64,000 nucleotides of DNA. Source: Candidatus Eremiobacterota bacterium. Lineage in GTDB: Bacteria; Vulcanimicrobiota; Vulcanimicrobiia; Vulcanimicrobiales; Vulcanimicrobiaceae. The stretch is from the NCBI GenBank assembly GCA_019235885.1, contig JAFAKB010000025.1:62001-126000 (forward strand), written 5' to 3'. Below are positions 43,341-51,408 of the stretch, piece by piece. Numbering within the stretch: the stretch's first letter is position 1; every line of letters starts with the position of its first letter. The notes below the pieces were generated by a model. It had not been told where the DNA came from and searched no databases. It was given only the letters and a program-made list of their open reading frames with translations. Both the position numbers and the translations under genes were made by a program.

Positions 43341-43824
43341 GAGCCCGGTGCCGTCGGTTTTGCTTTCGCGGCGTTGGCGGGGTCGAATATCCAGCGGTCG
43401 TCGAGGTCTAGGATCTCGAACCAGTTGCGCAGGCGCGGGTGCTCGCGCAGGACGGGGTAGCGCGGGAGCACTTCTTGGAAGTGTTGCTCGTCCCGAATGC
43501 CGCGGGCGCTCAGGCGCTCGTTGATCGCAGGATACGTTGATTCGTCGGTGCGCTTGCGGAGCCAGGCGACGACCTCCTCGTCGGTCCGCGCGTGCGCACG
43601 GCTTCGGTGAAGTCGTCTTCGCTCACGCCGAGCCATTCGAGCAGATACCCGGAGAGGCCGGGGGAGACTTTGTAGAGGCCGAGCGCTCCTTGAATCTTCG
43701 CGCGTGCCTTGTCGATCGTGCGCGGCAAGAAGTACAACCCGCCGAGCATCGCCCGCGCGCCGCGCGGCGGATGCGCGCGCAAGTCGGCGTCCGGATACGG
43801 CAGATCGGTCACGCGATCGCTCAT
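43337..43824 (-). pseudogene. DUF5069 protein, interrupted by one frameshift
   Basis: Starts at ATG 43824 (overlapping the gentisate dioxygenase stop, ATGA) with MSDRVTDLPYPDADLRAHPPRG, then GGLYFLPRTIDKARAKIQG, typical of DUF5069. After SEDDFTEAVRTR (about 43600) the frame closes incorrectly, and the rest (TDEEVVAWLRKRTDES...IFDPAN) continues in another frame to 43337. The junction lies in an alternating CGCACGCGCGG stretch. It may be a true mutation, a sequencing indel, or rarely programmed frameshifting; both halves otherwise look well preserved, which favours a recent or technical cause. Confidence 0.75.
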
Positions 43825-44765
43825 GCGGCGGAGGCTTCGTGGCGGTACGCGCCGATCGCTTCGAGCACCGGGCGGTCGTCGTAGCGGAAGAGGTAGGTGT
43901 CCTTCGCCGCTTCGTGGCGGTACGGCATCCAGGACGGAATGCAGAACGTGTCGCCTTTCTCCCACTCGAGCCGCTCTTCGCCGACCTGCGTCAAGCCGCG
44001 GCCTTTGTAGACGTGGTAGATGATTCCGGCGGTCTCGCGGCGCGTCGGCGACGAGCTTCCCTTCGCGATCCGTTCGGCCGCCGCGCCGATCACGCGCGAC
44101 ACCGCGCCGCCGGTGCGCTTGTGCTCGTACTCTGCGCGCACGTACGGTTCGGGCTGCGCTTCGAGCCGCGCTTGCATGTCGGCCCACGGATAGCGCAGGT
44201 GCGTGTCCTCGGGCGCCGGCTCCGCGGGAAAGCGCTCCTCGCCGTACGGCTGCGCGAAGTTCGCCGGAAAGAACTGGTAGACGGGTAGATCGAGGCCGTC
44301 GAGCCACACCATCGGCCCGTCGCCTTCGTGGCCGTGATCGTGGTACTCCCACGACGGCGTGAGGATCAAGTCGCCACGGCGCATCGTGACCTTCTCGCCG
44401 TCGACCGCGGTGTACGCGGCGTCGCCTTCGACGATGAAACGCAGCGCGAACGCGACGTGCCGGTGTGCGCGCGCGACCTCGCCGGGAAGGATCAGCTGCA
44501 GCCCGGCGTAGAGCGTGTCGGTCGTCTGCGGCGGCTTGAGGGCGGGATTGATCAGCTGCAGCACGCGCCGCTCCGCGTCTTTCGCCGAGACCAGATGTCC
44601 CGCGCGCTCGAGCAGCGGGCGCAGCGCGGCATAGCGCCATACGTGCGGGACCGCCTTGGGCTCCGGCCGCGGCGGGACTACGGCGTCCATCATGGTCCAG
44701 AGCGGCCGCACCTCTTGGGCCGCCGCCTCGGCGAACAAGCGGTCGAGAGAGTCCGTCGCGATCAT
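43821..44765 (-). CDS. Gentisate 1,2-dioxygenase
   Basis: Bicupin Fe(II) dioxygenase of 314 residues that opens the gentisate ring to maleylpyruvate. The first cupin has the metal motif AHRHVAFALRFIVEG and WEYHDHGHEGDGPMVWLDGLDLP, both characteristic; the second cupin ends GDTFCIPSWMPYRHEA. The ATG at 44765 has GGAGG 4 bases upstream. Divergent from a fumarylacetoacetate-hydrolase-family gene, 49 bases away, matching the gentisate pathway (dioxygenase, then fumarylpyruvate hydrolase). No maleylpyruvate isomerase is seen in the window. Confidence 0.9.
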   Translation of the reverse strand: MIATDSLDRLFAEAAAQEVRPLWTMMDAVVPPRPEPKAVPHVWRYAALRPLLERAGHLVSAKDAERRVLQLINPALKPPQTTDTLYAGLQLILPGEVARAHRHVAFALRFIVEGDAAYTAVDGEKVTMRRGDLILTPSWEYHDHGHEGDGPMVWLDGLDLPVYQFFPANFAQPYGEERFPAEPAPEDTHLRYPWADMQARLEAQPEPYVRAEYEHKRTGGAVSRVIGAAAERIAKGSSSPTRRETAGIIYHVYKGRGLTQVGEERLEWEKGDTFCIPSWMPYRHEAAKDTYLFRYDDRPVLEAIGAYRHEASAA

Positions 44766-44814
44766 CGGTCCTCCGGGAGGCGGTGTGATTCGTGCCGGTC
44801 GGGAAAGACCCCGC

Positions 44815-45690
44815 ATGCGCTTCGTTGTTTTCAGTACCCCCTCCGCCGGACCGCGACCCGGCATGCTCGACGGCAAGACGATCCGCCCGCTCGACGGCCT
44901 CGCCTCGCTCGACGCGCTGGTCGCGCTCGAGCCCGCCGCGCGCGAAGCTGCCCTGCAGCGGCTCGGCGAGCCGGTTGCGCTGACCGGCGCGTCGCTCCAC
45001 GCGCCGCTGCGCCCGCGCAAGAACGTCTTTTGCGTCGGCCGCAACTACCTTGCGCACGCCGAGGAAGGGGCGCGCGTGCGCGGCGAGGAGCTGAAGCTGC
45101 CGGCCGTCCCGACGTTCTTCTCGAAGGCGCCGACCGCGATCGCCGACCCCGACGCGACGCTGCACCTCGACGGCACCGTCTCGCAGAAGTACGACTGGGA
45201 AGCGGAGCTCGGCGTGGTGATCGGGACGCGCTGCAAGGATGTGCGCGAGGCAGACGCGCTTGGCGTGATCTTCGGCTACACCTGCGTGAACGACGTGAGC
45301 GCGCGCGACGTGCAGAACGCCACGACGCAGTGGTTCAAGGGCAAGACGCTCGACGACACCTGTCCGCTCGGACCGTGGCTCGTCAGCGCCGACGAGATCG
45401 CCGACCCGCAGCGGCTGGACGTCTCGCTGCGCGTCAACGGCGAGACGAAGCAGCACGCCTCGACGGCGGTGATGATCTTTCCGATCGCGCGCATCATCGC
45501 GGAGCTCTCGAAGGGGCTCACGCTCGAGCCCGGCGACGTGATCGCGACCGGAACGCCCGAAGGCGTGGGCTTCGCGCGCAACCCGCCCGAGTTCTTGAAA
45601 GACGGCGACGTGGTCGAAGTCGAGGTCTCGCAGGTCGGCGTGCTACGCAATCGCGTCGCGATCAGCGTCCCGGTCGGCGCCGCTACCTGA
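44815..45690 (+). CDS. Fumarylacetoacetate-hydrolase-family protein, probably fumarylpyruvate hydrolase
   Basis: 291 residues of the FAH fold. Core motifs NVFCVGRNYLAHAEE, PTFFSKAPTAI, YDWEAELGVVIG (metal-binding Glu residues), VNDVSARDVQ and GDVIATGTPEGVG are complete. Next to gentisate dioxygenase, the likely reaction is hydrolysis of fumarylpyruvate (or maleylpyruvate directly) to fumarate or malate and pyruvate. The start ATG at 44815 follows GGGAAAG. The shared 49-base gap probably carries a divergent promoter and a regulator site. Other FAH reactions remain possible. Confidence 0.88.
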   Translation: MRFVVFSTPSAGPRPGMLDGKTIRPLDGLASLDALVALEPAAREAALQRLGEPVALTGASLHAPLRPRKNVFCVGRNYLAHAEEGARVRGEELKLPAVPTFFSKAPTAIADPDATLHLDGTVSQKYDWEAELGVVIGTRCKDVREADALGVIFGYTCVNDVSARDVQNATTQWFKGKTLDDTCPLGPWLVSADEIADPQRLDVSLRVNGETKQHASTAVMIFPIARIIAELSKGLTLEPGDVIATGTPEGVGFARNPPEFLKDGDVVEVEVSQVGVLRNRVAISVPVGAAT

Positions 45691-46132
45691 CGCGCTGGTA
45701 AAAGTAGGTCGCGCACAGGCCGTCGCCTTCGTTCGCGGGCACGTGTGCGCCGTTGTAGACGCTCAGCTCGACGTCGCTCGCCGACGAGCGCGTGCGCGAG
45801 ACCAGCACGTACGTCACGCGGCGCGCGCCGCACAGGCGGTTTCCGTGCAGCAGCACGGGGTCGGAGGGCGGCGTGGCGCGGTAGAGCTGCGTCGCCGCCG
45901 CGGGAAAGCCGCGTGGTCGCGCGATCGGCGCGATCGGCATCGCGCGGCCGTTTTGGAAGACGATTCGCACGGGGGTGAAGCGCACGTCGCCAGTGATCGC
46001 CATCGCGGTCTGCGAGACGGCGGTCCAGTGCTCGGCAGCCGCCGCGACGGATCGGCCGGACGATCCGGCGACGACGGCGACCGCCGCGAGCAGTGCGGTG
46101 CAGAGCGGCATGAGCCGCGCGCGTTTCACCAT
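45683..46132 (-). CDS. Secreted protein of unknown function
   Basis: 149 residues from ATG at 46132 with signal peptide (MVKRARLMPLCTALLAAVAVVAGSSG). The mature part has two cysteines (RLCGARR, GLCATYF) that could pair, and beta-like segments (RVTYVLVSRTR, DVELSVYNG). Not recognised. Convergent with the FAH gene, 8-base overlap. The preceding 100 bases to the substrate-binding protein gene are a divergent intergenic region. Confidence 0.6.
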   Translation of the reverse strand: MVKRARLMPLCTALLAAVAVVAGSSGRSVAAAAEHWTAVSQTAMAITGDVRFTPVRIVFQNGRAMPIAPIARPRGFPAAATQLYRATPPSDPVLLHGNRLCGARRVTYVLVSRTRSSASDVELSVYNGAHVPANEGDGLCATYFYQRVR

Positions 46133-46233
46133 CGTCTGCGCGTTGGCGCCCGCGGCGCGCGACCCTGCGCGGTCTTGACGCGGCGGTAACGCGGCGGCGA
46201 GGGCTCGCAGCACCGCTCGACGCACAACCCTCC

Positions 46234-47199
46234 ATGGCCTCTCGCGCCCTCTTCCTCGGCGCCGCCGCGGCAACCGCCGCGGTCGCTGCCTTCCCGACCG
46301 CAATCGTCGCGCAGGCCCGCAAGGCGCTGACGATCGGCTATGTCCCCTCGACGCTCTTCGCGCCGGTGTTCGTCGCCGCGGAACGCGGCTATCTGCGCGA
46401 CGCCGGGTTCGACGCCAACCTGACCCCGATCGTCGCCGGCGCCGACTCGATGTCGCTGGTCGCGCAAGGGCAGATCGACGTCGCGGCGGCGGCGCTCTCG
46501 GCCGCGTTCTACAACGCGGTGAACCGCGGGCTCGAGGTGAAGTTCGTCGCGTCGACCGGCTACCAGCCGCGCAAAGGACAGCCGTCGGCGCTGCTGATCC
46601 GGCAAGACCTCTACGACGGCGGCCTGCGCATCCCGGGCTTGAGAGGGAAGAAGATCGGCTGGATCGGGAACCAAGGCGCCGCCTCCGCGTACTACGTCGC
46701 GCGCATTCTGCGCAAGGACCGCTTGCGGCTCACCGACATCGAGTCGCTGAACATCCCGAACCCCGAGCAGCAGACCGCGCTCGAGCACAAAGCAATCGAC
46801 GCGCTGTTCACCTCGGCGCCATTCAGCGAAGAGTTCGCGCAGAAGCGGCTGGCCACGATCGTCGGCTCGCCGCCGCCGGGGATCGCCGCGTCCGGGATCT
46901 TTTTCGGCCCCGCGCTGCTGCGCAATCACGACAGCGCAAGCGCGGTGATGACGGCGCTGCGCAAAGCGGCGGCGGAGATCGCCGGCAACGGTTTCTACGC
47001 GCCGGCGAACATCGAGGCGTACGCGAAGTACACGAAGCAGCCGGTCGAGCTGATCAAGGCTTCGCCGCGCTACGACTTCAAGCCCGACCTGCGGATCGAT
47101 CAAGGGACGCTCGAGGACATGCAGCGCGAGTTCGTCGCGGACAACATCCTCACGTACAAGCAGCCGCTGAACGAAGTCCGCCTGGTCGCGCGCTTCTAG
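46234..47199 (+). CDS. NMT1/SsuA-type solute-binding protein
   Basis: 321 residues with an N-terminal leader (MASRALFLGAAAATAAVAAFPTAIVAQA). The fold is that of ABC-transporter periplasmic binding proteins for sulfonates, nitrate or thiamine precursors: IGYVPSTLFAPVFVAAERGY, LVAQGQIDVAAAALS, LRGKKIGWIGNQGAAS, and a C-terminal helix. No permease or ATPase gene is near, so it is an orphan. Ligand cannot be told. Confidence 0.87.
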   Translation: MASRALFLGAAAATAAVAAFPTAIVAQARKALTIGYVPSTLFAPVFVAAERGYLRDAGFDANLTPIVAGADSMSLVAQGQIDVAAAALSAAFYNAVNRGLEVKFVASTGYQPRKGQPSALLIRQDLYDGGLRIPGLRGKKIGWIGNQGAASAYYVARILRKDRLRLTDIESLNIPNPEQQTALEHKAIDALFTSAPFSEEFAQKRLATIVGSPPPGIAASGIFFGPALLRNHDSASAVMTALRKAAAEIAGNGFYAPANIEAYAKYTKQPVELIKASPRYDFKPDLRIDQGTLEDMQREFVADNILTYKQPLNEVRLVARF

Positions 47200-47212
47200 G
47201 AACCGGGCACGC

Positions 47213-48403
47213 GTGGAGCTCGTTCGCGGCGGTCGCATCGCGACGATCGACGGTCTGCGCGGGATCGCGATCGTCCTCGTCGTCTGGCTGCACGTCTGGC
47301 AGATCTCCTGGCAGTCGGCGACCATCCCGCTCATTCACTTCTCGTTCCAGCCGATCGCGGAGACGGGCTTCCTCGGCGTCGCGCTGTTCTTCTTCATCTC
47401 GGGGTTCGTGCTGACGCTGCCGTACGTGCAGGCGCACCTAGCCGGCACGGCGCCGCCGTCGCTGCGCCATTTCGCCGGGCGGCGTTTTCTGAAGATCGTG
47501 CCGTCCTACGTTCTCTGCATCGCGGTGATGATCGCGATCGGTTACCAGACGTACGCGAGCGCGTCGGACGCCGTGCGCGACGTCGGGTTCCACTTGCTGT
47601 TCATCCACGACTGGTTCGGCGTGACGAACGGATCGATCAACAGCGTGATGTGGTCGCTCGGCGTCGAAGTGCAGTTCTACGTGCTCTTCCCGCTGCTGAT
47701 CCTGGCCTTCGTGCGCAAGCCGCTGTGGACGGGGCTGGCGCTGTTCGCGGTCGCGAACGGCTGGCGGTGGTGGGCAGAGCTTTCGCCGAGCCACTACTTC
47801 ATCGAGCAGCGGCTCGAACAGCTGCCGGCCTACGTCGATCTGTTCGCCGCCGGGATGCTGGCGGCGTACGCGTACGTCGCGGTCGCGCTGCGCCGGCCGC
47901 AGCTCGCGCAGCGGCGCTGGGCGTTCACCGCGCTCTCGGTCGCCGGCTTCGCCGCGCTCGTCGTGCTCGCGAACGACTGCTACCGTCACACCCCGGACAA
48001 GGAATGGCCGCAGACCTGGATGGTGCACTGGCGCTCGGCGTTCGCGCTCGCCTGCTGCGCCGCCGGGCTCGGCTCGCTGTTCGCCGTGCGCGCTTTCCAG
48101 CTCGTGCTCGCGAACCGCGTGCTGCTGTTTCTCGCCGCGATCTCGTACAATTTGTACCTGTGGCACCAGCCGCTCGCGCGCGAGCTGCAGAAGCTGCACC
48201 TGCCGCCGTACGCGACCGCCGACCCGCACGGCGACCCGCATTGGATGTTCGCGTTCAACTTCGTCGCGCTGCCGGTCGCGATCGCCGTGGCGGCGCTGAT
48301 CACGTACGGTTTCGAGCAGCCGATCCTGCGCCTCGGCAAACGCCGCCGCGACCTGCGCCCGACCCCGATGCCGATCGCCGCGGAAACCGTAGCCGAGAGC
48401 TGA
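47213..48403 (+). CDS. Acyltransferase 3 family membrane protein
   Basis: 396 residues, polytopic (about 10 helices), of the OafA/YrhL family that O-acylates polysaccharides, lipids or peptides. The conserved N-terminal RIATIDGLRGIAIVLVVWLHV, then RRFLKIVPSYVLC, MWSLGVEVQFYVLFPLLI and the final LYLWHQPLAREL are present; the His in WLHVW is the usual catalytic candidate. GTG start at 47213. No SGNH partner domain. Confidence 0.9.
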   Translation: MELVRGGRIATIDGLRGIAIVLVVWLHVWQISWQSATIPLIHFSFQPIAETGFLGVALFFFISGFVLTLPYVQAHLAGTAPPSLRHFAGRRFLKIVPSYVLCIAVMIAIGYQTYASASDAVRDVGFHLLFIHDWFGVTNGSINSVMWSLGVEVQFYVLFPLLILAFVRKPLWTGLALFAVANGWRWWAELSPSHYFIEQRLEQLPAYVDLFAAGMLAAYAYVAVALRRPQLAQRRWAFTALSVAGFAALVVLANDCYRHTPDKEWPQTWMVHWRSAFALACCAAGLGSLFAVRAFQLVLANRVLLFLAAISYNLYLWHQPLARELQKLHLPPYATADPHGDPHWMFAFNFVALPVAIAVAALITYGFEQPILRLGKRRRDLRPTPMPIAAETVAES

Positions 48404-48439
48404 GGAGGGACCGAGCCTTCGGGTTGCGATACACCCGGC

Positions 48440-49609
48440 ATGAAGATTGCGGTCCCGAAGGAGCGTGCGCCTGGGGAGCGACGCGTGGCGCTCGTTCCGG
48501 AGATCGTCGCGAAGTTCGTCAAGGGTGGACAGAGCGTTGTGGTCGAGCACGACGCGGGCGCGAGCGCCGGGTACACCGACGCGGCGTACTTGGCGGCCGG
48601 CGCGACGATCGCGCCCGACGCGCGGAGCGCGTATGACGGTGCCGACGTCGTGGCGCGCGTCGGCAAGCCGTCCGACGAAGAGCTCGCGGGAATCAAACGC
48701 GGCGCGGTCCTGATCGGCCTGCTGGCGCCGCTCGGCGATGCGCACTCGGTCGAGCGCTACGCGCAGCGCGGGCTCACCGCGCTCGCCATGGAGACGATCC
48801 CGCGCACGACCAAAGCACAGGCGATGGACGCACTTAGCTCGCAGGCGAACATCGGCGGTTACAAAGCAGTGCTGTTGGCTGCCGGCTATCTGCCGAAGTT
48901 CTTTCCGATGCTGACGACCGCCGCCGGAACGATCTCGCCGGCGAAGGCGCTGATCATCGGCGCAGGCGTGGCGGGTCTGCAGGCGATCGCGACGGCGCGC
49001 CGGCTCGGCGCGGTCGTGACCGCGTACGACACGCGCGCGGTCGTCGCCGAGCAAGTGAAGTCGCTCGGCGCGAAGTTTCTCGAGATCGACGTCGGCGAGA
49101 GCGGCGAGGGCGCGGGCGGCTACGCGCGCGAGCTCTCGCCCGAAGCGATCGCGAAGCAGCGCGCCGCGATGGTGAAGGCGATCGGCGCGAGCGACGTGGT
49201 GATCACGACCGCGGCGATCCCCGGCAAGCGCGCGCCGATCCTAGTCACGCGCGAAGCGGTCGCGGCGATGGCGCCGGGGAGCGTGATCGTCGACCTCGCC
49301 GCGGAGACCGGCGGCAACGTCGAGGGGACGCAGCCCGGCGAGGCCGTGACCAGCGAGAACGGCGTGACCATCGTCGGTTTCCTGAACTTGCCGGCGACGA
49401 TGCCGTACGACGCGAGCCGGTTGTACGCGCGCAACGTGCAAGCACTTCTCGACTACGTCACCAAAGACGGCGCGCTGGCGCTCGATCCGACCGACGAGAT
49501 CGTCGCCGGCGCGACGCTCACGCGCGACGGCGAGGTGGTGCACGCAGCGACGCGCGCCGCACTCGGCGGCGACAACCGCAGCGCGACGATTCCCGGAGGA
49601 GCCGCGTGA
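48440..49609 (+). CDS. pntAA: NAD(P) transhydrogenase alpha-1 subunit (soluble NAD-binding part)
   Basis: 389 residues, alanine dehydrogenase/PNT fold. It carries the NAD(H) domain dI of the proton-translocating transhydrogenase. Start MKIAVPKERAPGERRVALVP; the dinucleotide motif IGAGVAGLQAIATARRLGAVVTAYD and the mobile loop region GYARELSPEAI follow. Together with the two downstream genes it forms a split three-gene enzyme using the proton gradient to make NADPH from NADH. GTGATC overlap (4 bases) with the next gene. Confidence 0.93.
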   Translation: MKIAVPKERAPGERRVALVPEIVAKFVKGGQSVVVEHDAGASAGYTDAAYLAAGATIAPDARSAYDGADVVARVGKPSDEELAGIKRGAVLIGLLAPLGDAHSVERYAQRGLTALAMETIPRTTKAQAMDALSSQANIGGYKAVLLAAGYLPKFFPMLTTAAGTISPAKALIIGAGVAGLQAIATARRLGAVVTAYDTRAVVAEQVKSLGAKFLEIDVGESGEGAGGYARELSPEAIAKQRAAMVKAIGASDVVITTAAIPGKRAPILVTREAVAAMAPGSVIVDLAAETGGNVEGTQPGEAVTSENGVTIVGFLNLPATMPYDASRLYARNVQALLDYVTKDGALALDPTDEIVAGATLTRDGEVVHAATRAALGGDNRSATIPGGAA

Positions 49610-49926
49610 TCTCCGTTCATCTGCTCACCGAGCTTACGGTGTTCATTCTGGCCGTGTTCGTCGGCTTCGAGGTCATCTCGAAAGTGCCGACGACGCTGCA
49701 CACGCCGCTGATGTCCGCCACGAACGCGATTCACGGTATCGTGCTGGTCGGCGCCATCCTCGTCGCCGGAACGCAAGGCGCGCCGCTCGGCCCGATCGTG
49801 GGCTTCTTCCTGGTGCTGCTGGCGTCGCTGAACGTCTTCGGCGGCTACACCGTCACCGAACGCATGCTCGAGATGTTCCGGCCCAGGCGCCCGGCGCCCA
49901 AGCCGCCGGCGGACGGTGCGCGATGA
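49606..49926 (+). CDS. pntAB: NAD(P) transhydrogenase alpha-2 subunit (membrane)
   Basis: 106 residues, four hydrophobic segments. HLLTELTVFILAVFVGFEVISKVPTTLHTPLMSATNAIHG is the standard opening of the dII alpha part, followed by VLVGAILVAG and VGFFLVLLASLNVFGGYTVTERM. It overlaps both neighbours by 4 bases. The three-gene form is typical of alphaproteobacteria and several other phyla. Confidence 0.92.
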   Translation: MISVHLLTELTVFILAVFVGFEVISKVPTTLHTPLMSATNAIHGIVLVGAILVAGTQGAPLGPIVGFFLVLLASLNVFGGYTVTERMLEMFRPRRPAPKPPADGAR

Positions 49927-51329
49927 GCGAGACCGCAACCACGAGCGCAAACTGGGTCGACGTCGCGTACCTCGTCACCGGCGTGTGCTTCATCCTTGGG
50001 CTGCGCTATCTGAGCTCCCCGAAGACCGCGGTGATCGGCAACCGGCTGAGCGCGGTCGGGATGCTGATCGCGGTCGTCGCGACGCTCACGCAGGGGATCG
50101 TCAACTGGGCTGTCGTCGCCGCGGGGATCGTGATCGGCGCGGCGATCGGGATCTTCTCGGCGCGCAAAGTCAAGATGACGGCGATGCCGCAGATGGTCGC
50201 CGCGTTCAACGGCGCCGGCGGCGGCGCGGCGGCGCTGGTCGCGGCCGGCGAGCTCTACAAACAGGTGAACGCCGGCGGCACGATCGGCTACGACATCACC
50301 TTCACCAGCGTGCTGTCGGCGGTGATCGGCGCGCTCTCCTTTTCAGGTTCGATCGTCGCGTTCCTGAAGCTGCAGGAGGTGATGACCGGGCGGCCGATCA
50401 CGTACTTCGGGCAGCAGGTTGTCAACGCGCTGATCTTGCTCGTAATCCTCGTCTGCTGGGGGCTCGTCGTCGCCGGCGTGCAGCCGATGCTCGAGTGGTT
50501 CTGGATCGCGCTGGGCTGCGCGGTGGTGCTCGGCGTGCTGTTCGTGCTGCCGATCGGCGGCGCGGACATGCCGGTCGTGATCTCGCTGCTGAACTCGTTC
50601 ACCGGGCTCGCGGTCGCGCTGACCGGATTCGTGCTCGGCAACAACGTGCTGATCATCAGCGGCGCGCTGGTCGGCGCGTCCGGGACGCTGCTCACCGTGC
50701 TGATGGGCAAAGCGATGAACCGTTCGATCACGAACGTGCTCTTCGGTGCGTTCGGCGCGGTGAAGACGGGCGGCGCGGCCGCGGCGTCAGGCGGGCACAA
50801 CGTTCGTTCGGTCGGACCGGACGACGTCGCGGCGATGCTGGCGTACGCGAACGAGGTGATCGTCGTCCCCGGTTACGGGATGGCGGTCGCGCAGGCGCAG
50901 CACTCGATCCGCGAGCTGGAGTCTCAGCTCGAGAAGCGCGGCGTCGAGGTGAAGTACGCGATCCACCCGGTTGCGGGCCGCATGCCGGGGCACATGAACG
51001 TGCTGCTGGCGGAAGCGAACGTGCCGTACGACTCGCTTTTCGACATGGATGACATCAACCCGGAGTTCGAGCGGGCCGACGTCGCGCTGGTCGTCGGCGC
51101 GAACGACGTGACGAACCCCGCCGCGCGCACCGACAAGAACAGCCCGATCTTCGGGATGCCGATCCTCAACGTCGACAAGGCGCACAACGTCGTCGTCCTC
51201 AAGCGCTCGATGGCCTCCGGCTTCGCCGGCATCGACAACCCGCTCTACGACGACCCCAAGACCGTGATGCTCTTCGGCGACGCGAAGAAGTCGATCGACG
51301 GCGTCGTCGCCGGGGTGAAGGCGCTGTAG
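49923..51329 (+). CDS. pntB: NAD(P) transhydrogenase beta subunit
   Basis: 468 residues: about nine membrane helices (dII beta) then the NADP(H)-binding dIII. Conserved MPQMVAAFNGAGGGAAALVA, NSFTGLAVALTGF, the dIII GYGMAVAQAQHSI, HPVAGRMPGHMNVLLAEA and VVGANDVTNPAAR with its final KRSMASGFAG. Complete; last gene of the operon. A stem-loop lies downstream (51376-51394). Confidence 0.94.
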   Translation: MSETATTSANWVDVAYLVTGVCFILGLRYLSSPKTAVIGNRLSAVGMLIAVVATLTQGIVNWAVVAAGIVIGAAIGIFSARKVKMTAMPQMVAAFNGAGGGAAALVAAGELYKQVNAGGTIGYDITFTSVLSAVIGALSFSGSIVAFLKLQEVMTGRPITYFGQQVVNALILLVILVCWGLVVAGVQPMLEWFWIALGCAVVLGVLFVLPIGGADMPVVISLLNSFTGLAVALTGFVLGNNVLIISGALVGASGTLLTVLMGKAMNRSITNVLFGAFGAVKTGGAAAASGGHNVRSVGPDDVAAMLAYANEVIVVPGYGMAVAQAQHSIRELESQLEKRGVEVKYAIHPVAGRMPGHMNVLLAEANVPYDSLFDMDDINPEFERADVALVVGANDVTNPAARTDKNSPIFGMPILNVDKAHNVVVLKRSMASGFAGIDNPLYDDPKTVMLFGDAKKSIDGVVAGVKAL

Positions 51330-51375
51330 CGTCACCCCGAGCTTGCGCGTCTCGGGACCCAGCGAAAACCGCAAC

Positions 51376-51394
51376 ACTCCGAGCCGCTCGGAGT
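51376..51394. terminator. Stem-loop between pntB and the AAA gene
   Basis: ACTCCGAG pairs perfectly with CTCGGAGT around a 3-base CCG loop. A weaker hairpin CCCGAG/CTCGGG lies about 25 bases before. There is no U-tract, so Rho-independent termination is uncertain; it may instead be a transcript-stabilising or operator element, 14 bases before the next ATG. Confidence 0.4.
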
Positions 51395-51408
51395 AGCACC
51401 GAATCGCC

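Noticed and set aside
46234-47199. Complete ABC importer operon
   Set aside because: No permease or ATPase gene lies on either side; the neighbours are an acyltransferase and an unrelated secreted protein.
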